In this document: one piece after another, positions 1 to 7,365 of the stretch | How the letters are laid out: every line of letters begins with the position of its first letter | How positions within the stretch are numbered: position 1 is the first letter of the stretch | Source: Saccharothrix coeruleofusca | GTDB lineage: Bacteria > Actinomycetota > Actinomycetes > Mycobacteriales > Pseudonocardiaceae | Reading direction: 5' to 3' | Assembly: GCF_014648515.1 (NCBI RefSeq) | Contig: NZ_BMRG01000009.1 | Location: forward strand, 274-41,634 | DNA length: 41,361 nucleotides | Program-made: the position numbers and the translations under genes | Notes under the pieces: model-generated | Told to the model about the DNA's origin: nothing | The model's database searches: none | The model's input: only the letters and a program-made list of their open reading frames with translations

Positions 1-407
1 GGACCCGCCCGACCAGGGCCAGCGCGTTGCTGGGCCGGGTCGCGACCTGAGCCCGCCCAATTTGGACGACGTCGGTGTGCCCGGTACGGCACACCGGAGT
101 ACACGCGGGCGGTATCGGTCAGCCGTGCCCGGTAGCCGGTGGCTGGGGTCTTCCCGTTTTTGAGGGGTGGGGGATGGGGCGCTCGACGGCTTGCGGACCC
201 GTTGATGCCGGTCTTCGCCTTGTCCCTGGGTGTGGTTGGTGGGGTCGGGACTTTGCAATGGGGCTGGATGGTTGGAGTGCCCTGGTAGCCCAGGCCGCAG
301 ATGGTGGGGATGCTGACTACCAGGGTGTCGTCATCCGCCTTGGCGGAGGCCAGTCGGTCATGAGCACGCCCGGCCACGGGGCGGTCAAGCGCGGAGAGGG
401 ACCGCCC
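1..407. other. no recognisable gene
   Basis: I see no convincing coding region here. The open frames crossing it continue through the degenerate CRISPR repeats to the right and have no family resemblance, so they look like high-GC chance frames. No RNA gene or strong hairpin stands out. The left edge of the window may cut off older remnants of the CRISPR array. Confidence 0.5.
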
Positions 408-728
408 GGACCCACTTGCGCGGGAAAGACCAGTCGATCCACCGGGCGAGGCTCCACCACCATGGACCACCCAGCTCGCGCGAGAAGATACGCCTGCTGA
501 CCGGGCGGCGGCCGTCGAACAGAGACCATCCCCGCTCGCGCGGGGAAAACCGGGTCTCGGTGTCGGTCAGGGCCTTGGCCGCCGGACCATCCCGCTCGTG
601 CGGGAAAGACGCGCTGGAAAATCCGGACGCCAAGCTGTTCCAGCGCCCCCCGCTCGCGCGAGGAAGACGTGCCAGCGCTTCCCCACCGGCACGGCCTCGG
701 GGGACCACCCCGCTCGCACGGGGAAGAC
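408..728 (-). CRISPR. degenerate CRISPR array 1, about six decayed repeats
   Basis: Six related 23-28 bp units are visible at about 408-430, 464-490, 523-550, 584-610, 641-668 and 702-728, separated by 30-34 bp unique segments. They match the repeat of array 2 (core CGCTCGCGCGGGGAA), but nearly every copy carries its own substitutions or 1-bp deletions, for example at 584-610 and 702-728. By comparison with type I-E repeats the array would be read from the right, on the minus strand. The flank right of 728 does not resemble the leader next to array 2, and there are no cas genes nearby. It is probably an inactive relic, perhaps the old trailer end of a once larger array now separated by the MerR/dehydrogenase segment. 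Confidence 0.8.
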
Positions 729-763
729 AACCCTGAGGCACGTCCTCTGCCCCTGTTGACGAG

Positions 764-1147
764 TCAGCAGTCTTGTGAAGGCGAGGTGGCCAGGCCGGTC
801 GGGACCGCAGCGCCGGAGAGGTAGCGCTCCAGCATCCGGCGTCGCTCGGCGAGCTGCTGCTCCTGCTGCGCCAACTGGTCGCGGACCTGCCGGGCACGGG
901 CGACGAGCGCGGCGCAGTCGCCGGTGGGCTGCTTCGACCCGGCGCACGGGATGACCTCCCGGATGACCTCGGAGGGCAGGCCCGCGCGGTAGAGGTCCTG
1001 GATGAAGGCCACCTGGCGGATTGCCTGCTCGTCGTACTCGCGGTAGCCGTTGGTGCGCCGTTCGGAGAGCAGCAGACCTTGCTCCTCGTAGTACCGCAGC
1101 GCGCGGGTGCTGACCCCGGTGGCCTTGGCGAGCTCCCCGATCCGCAT
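764..1147 (-). CDS. MerR-family transcriptional regulator
   Basis: A 127-residue protein beginning MRIGELAKATGVSTRALRYY, the classic MerR winged-helix start. The N-terminal 70 residues form the DNA-binding domain (YYEEQGLL, NGYREYDE wing, then IRQVAFIQDLYRAG), followed by a long dimerisation helix rich in Gln, Arg and Glu. I chose the internal ATG at 1147 because the 14 upstream codons do not belong to the family and GGAGG lies just before it (antisense of cctcc at 1155-1159). The effector domain is short and has two Cys, with no recognisable metal-binding loop, so an organic or redox signal is more likely. It is divergent from the dehydrogenase at 1213, with a MerR-type promoter between them, so it most likely controls that gene and itself. 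Confidence 0.93.
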   Translation of the reverse strand: MRIGELAKATGVSTRALRYYEEQGLLLSERRTNGYREYDEQAIRQVAFIQDLYRAGLPSEVIREVIPCAGSKQPTGDCAALVARARQVRDQLAQQEQQLAERRRMLERYLSGAAVPTGLATSPSQDC

Positions 1148-1173
1148 GACGCTACCTCCTGGCCGCACCGGAC

Positions 1174-1205
1174 TTGACATTGACGTCAACGTGAAAGTTT
1201 AGCGT
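1174..1205 (+). promoter_or_regulatory. MerR-type overspaced promoter/operator, leaderless
   Basis: TTGACA at 1174-1179 and TAGCGT at 1200-1205 are separated by 20 bp, the overlong spacer typical of MerR-activated promoters. The spacer contains the perfect palindrome TTGACGTCAA (1180-1189), with flanking symmetry from CTTGAC to GTGAAAG. Transcription would start about 7 bases after the -10, at or next to the ATG at 1213, so the dehydrogenase mRNA is probably leaderless. The promoter is read directly from the sequence; the regulator assignment is inferred from the divergent merR gene. Confidence 0.75.
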
Positions 1206-1212
1206 CGCTGTC

Positions 1213-2019
1213 ATGAGCGCGAATGAGCAGGGCGAACAGCGGAACAACGATCGGCGCGTCGCGCTGGTCACCGGTGCGGGCACGGGCATCGGAGCCGCCC
1301 TCGCACAACGGCTGGCCGCACAGGGCATGGACCTGGTCGTAGTGGGGCGCAACGCCGCCCGCTTGGAGGACGTGGCGCAGCGACTGCACGCCGAGCACGA
1401 GGTCGACGTGCTGCCCGTGCCATTGGACCTGTCGGAGCAGGATGCCCCCACCTGCTTGGCCAAGCAGTTGGCGGAGGCGGGCATCGAGATCGACATTCTG
1501 GTTAACAACGCGGGTGCCGCCAAGGTCGGGGCGGTCGCCGATACCGATCCGCGGACGATCCGCGCCTTGGTCGACCTCAACGCTGGCGCAGTGGCCGAAA
1601 CGACCGCGCTGTTCCTGCCCGCCATGGTGGCTCGCGGCCGGGGCGCGATTGTGAACATCGCCAGCACCGCCGCGTACACGCCAGGGCCCTACAACGCCAC
1701 GTATGCGGCGTCGAAGGCGTTCGTGGTCTCCTTCACCCGATCGCTCTGGCACGAGGTGCGGGGCACCGGAGTCAGGGTCGTGGCGGTCAGCCCCGGCTCG
1801 ACCGCCACACCGATGAACCTCCGCCGCGTTCCCGGAACGCGGCAGCCCGAGCAGGTCGCGGACACCGTCATGGCTGCTCTGCGCAGCCGCGCCCCCGTGG
1901 TCGTCGACGGTTGGGTCAACGCCCTTCTAGCCTTCATGTTCGGCCGCGTCCTCCCGCCTAAGGCGGCAGCCCGGATCACCGGGGCGTTCTTCCGCAAGGC
2001 GGCCCGAGAGGGCGATTAG
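1213..2019 (+). CDS. short-chain dehydrogenase/reductase (SDR)
   Basis: A 268-residue classical SDR. The NAD(P) motif TGAGTGIG lies near residues 20-27, NNAG near residue 97, and the catalytic Ser-Tyr-Lys set is in NIASTAAY followed by YAASK. RVVAVSPGST is the usual segment after the active site. The substrate cannot be told from sequence; the last 50 residues resemble SDRs acting on hydrophobic ketones or acyl compounds. There is no ribosome-binding site before the ATG, which fits leaderless translation from the MerR-type promoter. The divergent MerR gene suggests induction by a small molecule that this enzyme may help detoxify (inference). Confidence 0.93.
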   Translation: MSANEQGEQRNNDRRVALVTGAGTGIGAALAQRLAAQGMDLVVVGRNAARLEDVAQRLHAEHEVDVLPVPLDLSEQDAPTCLAKQLAEAGIEIDILVNNAGAAKVGAVADTDPRTIRALVDLNAGAVAETTALFLPAMVARGRGAIVNIASTAAYTPGPYNATYAASKAFVVSFTRSLWHEVRGTGVRVVAVSPGSTATPMNLRRVPGTRQPEQVADTVMAALRSRAPVVVDGWVNALLAFMFGRVLPPKAAARITGAFFRKAAREGD

Positions 2020-2300
2020 CAGACCGGAACGACGCATCCGCTGGATGGCGCGCTTCTCCCTGTTGGCCGTAGCCGTCCTCGCGACGCTGGACATCTCCTC
2101 GCCCCGCCACCTGACCGGGATCGGCTCGCCCGCGCTGTCACGGGTGACCGCGACGCGGACCCGGTTCGCCAGCCACGCGGTACCGCATCCCGACCCGCCC
2201 GCCGCATCCACTGAGCAGCGCTGACCGCACCTTCTCGGGTACGGCTTGGCTACTACCGTCACCGCATTGGCGCGTGTTTGCGCTTCTGCGTTGTGCTCGC
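2020..2300. other. intergenic region, one weak small frame
   Basis: No confident gene. A 59-codon plus-strand frame at 2045-2224 begins MARFSLLAVAVLATLDI and could be a small peptide or the remnant of a larger gene. I see no ribosome-binding site and recognise no family. The segment right of 2224 has no clear signal apart from the gene-like fragment that follows on the minus strand. Confidence 0.35.
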
Positions 2301-2525
2301 TCAGGACGGGCTGTAGTCCTGCCACCGGATGGGTGGGGTCCGCGCAGACCGAGACCCCGGTGTCGGATGGTCAGGTCGATGTCGGGTCGTAGGGGCCACT
2401 TCGAAGGTCTCCGGCTCGGTGGCAGCCAGGGCGTCGGCGACGGCGCGGTCGCAGCCGAGGTAGGTGCAAGGGGTGTCGAGTTCGGCGGTCACGAACCAAG
2501 CGTGATCCTCGGGCCACCGGATCAT
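2301..2525 (-). pseudogene. possible gene remnant running out of the CRISPR trailer end
   Basis: The minus-strand frame reads DHAWFVTAELDTPCTYLGCD and continues in plausible protein-like composition for about 45 residues before becoming Arg/Pro-rich and ending. It resembles a short hypothetical protein of actinobacteria, but I cannot name a family. Its first codons lie inside CRISPR repeat 1 (2519-2546), so the original 5' end seems to have been replaced or cut by the array. I regard it as a truncated remnant. It could also be a small functional gene that uses repeat-derived sequence as its start. Confidence 0.35.
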
Positions 2526-2849
2526 CCCCGCTCGCGCGGGGAAGGCCAGCCGGGCCGGTCCGCCGGGGTGGCCAGGTCGGGACCATCCCCGCTCGCGCGG
2601 GGAAGACTCGACGACGACCCGCAGGAGGTGCGCGAGTACGGGACCACCCCCGCTCGCGCAGGAAGACTGCGGCTACGACGTGCGGTGGGCCTGGACCCGG
2701 GACCACCCTCGCTCGCGCGGGGAAGACCGTGCGGGGTATGGCGTTCAACTGCCCGAGGCGGGACCACCCCCGCTCGCGCGGGGAAGACTGAACGGAAAGT
2801 AGTTGTGCGCAGGGACAGCCAGGACCACCCCCGCTCGCGCGGGGAAGAC
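2519..2849 (-). CRISPR. CRISPR array 2, six 28-bp type I-E-like repeats
   Basis: Repeats lie at 2519-2546, 2580-2607, 2641-2667, 2700-2727, 2761-2788 and 2822-2849, with 32-33 bp spacers. The last two are identical; repeats 3 (1-bp deletion, CGCGCAGG), 4 (CCCTCG) and 1 (GGATC start, AAGGC end) differ. Read on the minus strand the repeat begins GTCTTCCCCGCGCGAGC and ends GGTGGTCC, the palindromic form typical of type I-E in actinobacteria. Perfect copies at the right and degenerate ones at the left place the leader on the right (2850 onward). No cas1, cas2, cas3 or cascade genes are in the window, so any activity would depend on genes elsewhere. Confidence 0.95.
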
Positions 2850-2910
2850 ACTTTCTGACCAGGCACTTTACACGGCGTTCCGCTGTTTTAGCATCGGTTT
2901 GTGCGGGCTG
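2850..2910 (-). promoter_or_regulatory. probable CRISPR leader
   Basis: Immediately right of the last intact repeat the sequence drops in GC. On the minus strand it reads GTGTAAAGTGCCTGGTCAG just before the first repeat, with TGCTAAAACAG further upstream. This is the only AT-richer stretch nearby and lies on the side predicted by repeat polarity. The matching flank of array 1 lacks it. Assignment as leader is by position and composition. Confidence 0.6.
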
Positions 2911-3243
2911 GCACTGAGTGGTCAGGACAGGGGGCCGGTCTGCGGGCACTCACCGGGGTACCTGCGGCGGCTGGCTCCAACTGCTCAGCGGACACGGCGA
3001 TTTGACGGGCTCGGCTTGACCTGAAGTAGTTGATCATCCGGCTATCCGGTGAGCGCGATCAGGTACTTGAGGGCGTGGCCGGACCCATATGTCGGTTCAT
3101 CGCTGACCACGAGGGACGTCATCGGGAAGCGGAAAGCTTGATCGGACTGCAGGCGATGTCCAGCCTCGACAACAGCGCCACCGGGCGACGGCGAGATGCG
3201 TCGTGACGTGGGCGGCTGGGACTGTGGCCCGCGCGGTATCCGA
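2911..3243. other. intergenic region between the CRISPR leader and the XRE regulator
   Basis: No supported gene. A 26-codon minus-strand frame at 3042-3122 (starts MTSLVVSDEPTYGSG) is too short to judge. The left frames are chance high-GC frames. I see no clear terminator hairpin for the XRE gene ending at 3244. Confidence 0.4.
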
Positions 3244-4614
3244 TCAAGCGGCGGTTGATCGGAGCAGGTGGACTTCGTGGGCGAGGTCGTTGACGTCGCT
3301 GTTGTGGCGGTGGTGCGCGGTTTCGGTGGCCAGGGGTGCCAGGTGGTGCAGCAGGCGGGTGGAGTTGACCGCGCGTACGGCGTCGAGTGCCTGGTGGCCG
3401 AGTTGGGTGCCGGTGTCGGGGTCACCGGCGGCAAGGGTGCAGGTGGCCAGCCAGGTGAGGTTGAACGCGCGTTGGCGGGCGTGGTCCGCGGGGGTGTGGT
3501 CGAGGGTTCGGCGCAGCCGGGTGATGGCTTGGTCGCGGTGTGCGGGGTCGTTTAGGCCGAGGTGGCTGTGCACGCGGGCGGCGGCGGTGTCCAGGGCGGT
3601 GTGGTCGAAGAAGCGGGCGAAGGGGCGGTCCTGTTCGTCGGTGCCCGCGTGGGCGAATTCGTTCTCGGCGCGGCGCAGGGAGCTGATGGCGTGGTCGGGG
3701 TGGCCTTGGTGGGCGTAGGCGACGGCCTGGTTGGCGTGCAGGAAGGCCACGGCGAGGGGGGAGTGGGCGTCCTGGGCGGCGATCTGGCCGAGTTGGAAGT
3801 ATTTCAGGGCTTCGTCGGGGTCGCCGTTGTCCAGCGGCACGCGGCCCAGGTAGTGCAGCACGATGGCGGTGTGGGCGGGGTCGCCGGCGGCGCGGGTGTG
3901 CTCGACGGCGCGGACCAGGTGGCTGTAGGCCTCGGTGGTCAGGCCCAGGTCGTGGGCGGTCCAGCCGGCGAGGGTCCTGGCTTCGGCGACCGCGGCCAGC
4001 AGCTGCCTGCGGATGGGGTCGGTGCAGTCGGCGCCCAGTAACGACTCCGCCCAGCGGCTGTGGGCGAGGATGGCCTCGCGGCAGGAGCCGCCGCCGTGGG
4101 CGATGTCGTAGGCGCGCAGTCCTGCGGTCAGCGACCGCAGCTGGTCGACCTCGGCGGCGCCCAGGCGCGCCGGTACCGGTGTGGGTTGCGGGTCGGTGCT
4201 GATGAGGGTGATGTCGGCGCTGGTCAGCGCCGAGCCCACGACGAGTTTGCCGACGATGCCGAGCAGTTCACGACGACGCACGGGTCCGTCCTTCACGCTG
4301 TCCGAGCAGGGGGAGCAGGGCAGGGGAGCAGCCGTACCACCGGCGTAGGCCAAGCCCATGTAGCCGCGTGGGATGCCCAGGCCGTCGGCGATGCGCGCCA
4401 GCACCTGGTATGCCTGCACCTCGCGGCCGCGGGTGATCGCGGAGACCTCGGACTGGTGCAGGTCGGTGCGTGCCGCGATCTGCCGCTGCGACACCCCCGA
4501 CCTGCGCAACAGCGCGAACACCCGCCCGATGTCGTGCCGGGCCAGTGCTTCGCGCATCTGCGGGGTCTCCCACAGGCGCGGGTCGAGCGCCTGCTCGCGG
4601 GGCAGCACGTTCAT
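3244..4614 (-). CDS. XRE-family helix-turn-helix regulator with C-terminal TPR domain
   Basis: A 456-residue protein starting MNVLPREQALDPRLW at the ATG at 4614, which has GGAGG four bases upstream; the open frame continues further upstream but that part is not protein-like. Residues about 20-80 form a Cro/CI-type HTH (GVSQRQIAARTDLHQSEVSA, then RIADGLGIPRGYMGL). A short Pro/Cys-rich linker follows, then a helical domain with TPR-like pairs such as HTAIVLHYLGRVPLDNGDPD and VAFLHANQAVAYAHQGHPD. This is the common actinobacterial XRE-TPR architecture, often linked to signalling or development. The target is unknown. Four 13-bp tandem repeats upstream may be its own operator. Confidence 0.9.
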   Translation of the reverse strand: MNVLPREQALDPRLWETPQMREALARHDIGRVFALLRRSGVSQRQIAARTDLHQSEVSAITRGREVQAYQVLARIADGLGIPRGYMGLAYAGGTAAPLPCSPCSDSVKDGPVRRRELLGIVGKLVVGSALTSADITLISTDPQPTPVPARLGAAEVDQLRSLTAGLRAYDIAHGGGSCREAILAHSRWAESLLGADCTDPIRRQLLAAVAEARTLAGWTAHDLGLTTEAYSHLVRAVEHTRAAGDPAHTAIVLHYLGRVPLDNGDPDEALKYFQLGQIAAQDAHSPLAVAFLHANQAVAYAHQGHPDHAISSLRRAENEFAHAGTDEQDRPFARFFDHTALDTAAARVHSHLGLNDPAHRDQAITRLRRTLDHTPADHARQRAFNLTWLATCTLAAGDPDTGTQLGHQALDAVRAVNSTRLLHHLAPLATETAHHRHNSDVNDLAHEVHLLRSTAA

Positions 4615-4674
4615 GGGGCCTCCGCTCGTGGTCCGCCGATCACGGTAGCGACGCGGTGGTGGCCGTGCCGAGGT

Positions 4675-4726
4675 CTGATCGGTCAAACCGATCGGTTGCG
4701 CTGATCGGGTCTGCTGATCGGGGCGG
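4675..4726. repeat. four tandem 13-bp repeats upstream of the XRE-TPR gene
   Basis: The units at 4675, 4688, 4701 and 4714 are CTGATCGGTCAAA, CCGATCGGTTGCG, CTGATCGGGTCTG and CTGATCGGGGCGG. They share C(T/C)GATCGG with an exact 13-base period. The first two also form the perfect inverted repeat GATCGGT-CAA-ACCGATC (4677-4693). A degenerate further copy (TGAGCGGTGAA) follows at 4727. The array lies 61 bases before the regulator's ATG, in an otherwise gene-free stretch (4615-4990) with no other feature that I recognise. It looks like a cooperative operator. Confidence 0.75.
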
Positions 4727-4990
4727 TGAGCGGTGAACGGGAGCAGTGCGGCTTCTCGCCTGCCGGGGTCGACGTGGGGCAGGGTCGCGGCACCGCACCT
4801 GAGCTGGTGCTTCCCGGATGGGTGGAGCGGAGGTGGGCGAGATGGCCGCCCTGAGGACCGAGCGCGCCGGGTTGACCGGGGGTGTTCCCAGTCCGCGCGC
4901 GGATGAGCCGCCGCGTGCCGGGACGGTGGGACGGTCGCTCCGGGTCGCCGTGATCCGGGCCGGTGTCCGCAGCGAGCGGAGCTGAGCGCG

Positions 4991-5344
4991 GTGGCGGGCC
5001 TGTGGCGCGATGCGGTCGCGCGGATGGTTGACGTGGACAGCCCGCTGGGGCGGGTGGGGGTGGCGGTTGACGAGCTGGCCGCCCACCTCCCGATGCCGGG
5101 CACTCAGACCCGCTGTCCGCTGTGCTCGACCATGACGTGGCCGTGCGCGAGCTTCCTCGATGCCGCCCGGCACCTGCACGACGGTGGTGTGCCCGTGGGA
5201 TTGCTGGTGCCGTTGGACCTGCACCCGGTGCTGTGGCCGCCCACCGCTTCGGCGCCTGCCCCGGTCACCGCCGTGGGTGGATCGACCACCTCGACGCCTC
5301 CTGCCGTCCATCCCGCGCCCGTTCGGGAGTCCTGGGCGGGGTGA
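4991..5344 (+). CDS. small hypothetical protein with a CxxC motif
   Basis: A 117-residue frame from a GTG, beginning MAGLWRDAVARMVDVDSPLG. The first 80 residues have balanced composition and a clear TRCPLCSTMTWPCASF segment, a CxxC plus a third Cys that could bind a metal or act in redox chemistry. The last 30 residues are Pro/Thr/Ala-rich. I do not recognise a family. It is divergent from the XRE-TPR gene, and the 13-bp repeats lie between them, so it may be that regulator's target. The start is uncertain because no strong ribosome-binding site is visible. Confidence 0.55.
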   Translation: MAGLWRDAVARMVDVDSPLGRVGVAVDELAAHLPMPGTQTRCPLCSTMTWPCASFLDAARHLHDGGVPVGLLVPLDLHPVLWPPTASAPAPVTAVGGSTTSTPPAVHPAPVRESWAG

Positions 5345-5571
5345 CCTGTTCCGCTCGTTGAGCGCGATCGCGTCGTGGCCGGCCTGTTGCGGGGCTACCG
5401 GTGGAGGGTTGCTCGCGGAGGACTGGCGCGCTGGTCCCTGCTGTCCGTATGTCCACTTGCGACAGTGAGCGGTCGTTGCGGCGGATTCTCGGGCTGTGGG
5501 CGGAAAGTGGCTTCGTCGGAGTGGCTTGCCGGGGGTTCTCGCGTGCTCGCGAGGCTGATTGGGCAACCTGC

Positions 5572-5616
5572 TTGACAGATTGAGCAGCTAGGTTGACTAT
5601 ATAAGCAGCTTAGTTG
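5572..5616 (+). promoter_or_regulatory. promoter with MarR-like palindromic operator
   Basis: TTGACA (5572-5577) and ACTATA (5596-5601) are spaced 18 bp apart. The -10 lies inside a 26-bp near-palindrome (5588-5613) whose half-sites are CTAGGTTGACTAT and the complement of ATAAGCAGCTTAG. This A/T-centred arrangement is typical of MarR- or HxlR-type operators. A third related half-site (GGCAACCTGCT) lies at about 5561-5571. The rest of 5345-5674 holds no gene that I can support. No MarR-type gene is in the window, so the regulator must be encoded elsewhere. Confidence 0.6.
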
Positions 5617-5674
5617 CCTATCTGATCCTCGTGTGCCGTCGCAACGCGATCGGCGACCATCCCAGGAGCACCTC

Positions 5675-6142
5675 ATGGCCGAGACCACCGCCGTCCCCGA
5701 CGTCGGCACCCTCATGCCGGACTTCTCCCTGATCAGCCCGAGCGGCGTCCGGACGAACCTGCATGCCGCGCGTGCCAAAGCGACCACGGTCGTCTACTTC
5801 CTGAGGGCGAGCACGTGCCCGGCCTGTCTCAAGCACGCCCGTGCGCTGGCCGAACTCGCCGAGGCGGACGAGCTGGGCGGAGCCGAGGTCGTCCTCGTCG
5901 CGCCCGGAGACGTCGACGAGGCGCGCCGGCTCGCCGACCGCGTTGCGTCGTCGGCGGTTTCGGCATGGGCGTCGGGAACCGCCCACGGCACCGTGGGCAT
6001 GGGCAGCTTCCTGGCCGTCCAGCACAGCGGGACCTTCCTCGTCTCGGACGACGACACCATCCGCTACCGGCGCACGGCGACCCTGCCGACACGCAGCTTC
6101 GACCGCGACGAACTCCTGGGCGCGCTCGCCCGTGCCCGCTGA
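5675..6142 (+). CDS. redoxin (AhpC/TSA-thioredoxin superfamily)
   Basis: A 155-residue cytosolic protein without a signal peptide. The thioredoxin-fold active site is STCPACLKHAR (Cys48 and Cys51), after the VVYFLRA strand. The N-terminal MPDFSLISPSG segment is typical of peroxiredoxin/AhpC-TSA proteins, and FLVSDDDTIRYR near the end fits the family. I chose ATG 5675 because AGGAG lies 6 bases upstream; an ATG 14 codons earlier has no such site. It is 33 bases before a carbonic anhydrase and probably co-transcribed from the palindromic promoter upstream, suggesting a small thiol/peroxide response unit. Confidence 0.85.
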   Translation: MAETTAVPDVGTLMPDFSLISPSGVRTNLHAARAKATTVVYFLRASTCPACLKHARALAELAEADELGGAEVVLVAPGDVDEARRLADRVASSAVSAWASGTAHGTVGMGSFLAVQHSGTFLVSDDDTIRYRRTATLPTRSFDRDELLGALARAR

Positions 6143-6175
6143 TGGACCAGTGGGAGAAGTTCAAAGGATGACTTC

Positions 6176-6727
6176 ATGACCGAATTCCACGACCTCCTCG
6201 AGCGCAACCGCGAGTTCGCCTCGACCACGGATCTCCGACTCCTCGAGATGCCCGACCCCGCTCGCATGCCCGAGCGGATGCCCCTGGTGCTCACCTGCGT
6301 CGACCCCCGCGTCGAGCCCGCGGGCTTCCTGGGGCTGCGGACCGGGGACGCCGGGGTGCTGCGCAACGTCGGCGGCCGCGTCGACGACCGGATCGTCGAG
6401 GACATCGCCTACTTGGCGATGCGGCTCGGCGTCCGGCTCGACGTCGCTGTCATCCACCACACGCAGTGCGGGTCCGGTTTGCTCGCCGACCACCGGTTCC
6501 GCGGGGCTTTCGCCGAGCGCACGGGGGCCGACGAGGAGGTGCTGGCCGCGAGGGCGGTCACGGAGCCGTCGCGGACGGTCCGGCACGACGTGCGGCGGCT
6601 GCTCGCGAGCCCGCTCATCACCGGCGACGCCGTCGCCACGGCGTCCGGGCACGTCCTGAAGCTGGAGACCGGTCTGGTCGAGACGATCATCGCGGCAGCC
6701 GCTCCCGGTGAACCGGCCTCCGACTGA
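6176..6727 (+). CDS. beta-class carbonic anhydrase
   Basis: A 183-residue protein with the beta-carbonic anhydrase zinc site: CVDPR (Cys41, Asp43, Arg45) and HHTQCG (His95, Cys98). The N-terminal MPERMPLVLTC and the LRNVGGRV strand also match the family. It should interconvert CO2 and bicarbonate in the cytosol; the length is close to short actinobacterial beta-class members. It follows the redoxin by 33 bases with AAAGGATG near its start, so the two form an operon. All three protein zinc ligands are present. Confidence 0.9.
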   Translation: MTEFHDLLERNREFASTTDLRLLEMPDPARMPERMPLVLTCVDPRVEPAGFLGLRTGDAGVLRNVGGRVDDRIVEDIAYLAMRLGVRLDVAVIHHTQCGSGLLADHRFRGAFAERTGADEEVLAARAVTEPSRTVRHDVRRLLASPLITGDAVATASGHVLKLETGLVETIIAAAAPGEPASD

Positions 6728-6780
6728 TGCGGGAACGTGCCGCCGTGCCCGTGCTGTCAGGGCACCGGCGGCACGGCCGG

Positions 6781-7179
6781 TCAGAACACGCCGTACTTCG
6801 AGCGGCACTTCTGGGGCGTGCCGGACGCGCCGTCCTGGATGCAGGCCTCCAGCCGGTACGAGGTGCCGACCTCGATCCAGTCGACCACCAGGTACGGGTC
6901 GCTGCACTCCGCGTTGGACCCGTTGAAGTCCTGCGCGACAACGGCTTTCGTGTGGCCGGAGACCCACAGGAACGCCATGGCGCGCATCCCGTCCGGCTTC
7001 CCCTCGTCGCACGCGTACAGGTGCGCCCCGTCGGTGAAGCCGGCCACGCCGTAGCCGCCCTTCGCCGAACTGCCGCTGCTCACCACCGTGGACGCCGACG
7101 CGACCGGAGCCGCCAGCGCGGCGGCTGTGAACAGCGCGATCACCATGCCGATCGCGGTGGCGAATCGTCGTGCTGCCAT
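6781..7179 (-). CDS. small secreted protein with four cysteines
   Basis: A 132-residue protein with a clear Sec signal peptide: positively charged MAARRFATAIG, a hydrophobic core VIALFTAAALAA, and a probable cut after ASA near residue 29. The mature part of about 103 residues has four Cys (in LYACDEG, NAECSDP, LEACIQD and PQKCRSK), which suggests two disulphides. I recognise no enzymatic motif or named family. It stands alone, converging on the carbonic anhydrase gene. Its role is unknown; inhibitor-like or carbohydrate-binding folds are possible. Confidence 0.8.
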   Translation of the reverse strand: MAARRFATAIGMVIALFTAAALAAPVASASTVVSSGSSAKGGYGVAGFTDGAHLYACDEGKPDGMRAMAFLWVSGHTKAVVAQDFNGSNAECSDPYLVVDWIEVGTSYRLEACIQDGASGTPQKCRSKYGVF

Positions 7180-7365
7180 CTGGACCCCTCCCCGTGGGCT
7201 GTCGCGGAACGGGGCCGATGGTGTCGCGCCGGTCTTGGGCGGGTCTTGGATTTTTCTTGGTTTCCCAGGTCGGCGAGATCTCGCCGCACGGCGTGAATCA
7301 CGGTGTCCGGTCTTCGAGGGCGACCTGCACCGCCAGGGGCGGCGCTCATCGCGGCTTCGGGTGCC

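Noticed and set aside
75-500. A 141-codon open frame on the plus strand
   Set aside because: It runs into the degenerate CRISPR repeats, has no ribosome-binding site or family resemblance, and is Gly/Arg-rich as expected for chance frames in this GC content.
408-2849. An active CRISPR-Cas locus within the window
   Set aside because: No cas gene is recognisable on either strand between or beside the arrays.
2274-2858. A 194-codon frame across CRISPR array 2
   Set aside because: The protein would be made of the repeat translated again and again; repeat-spacer periodicity explains it better.
4640-5566. A 308-codon minus-strand frame and the 5' extension of the XRE-TPR frame to 5103
   Set aside because: Arg/Pro/Ser-rich, no domain, and it covers the tandem repeats and the small CxxC gene. 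The XRE family start and ribosome-binding site are at 4614.
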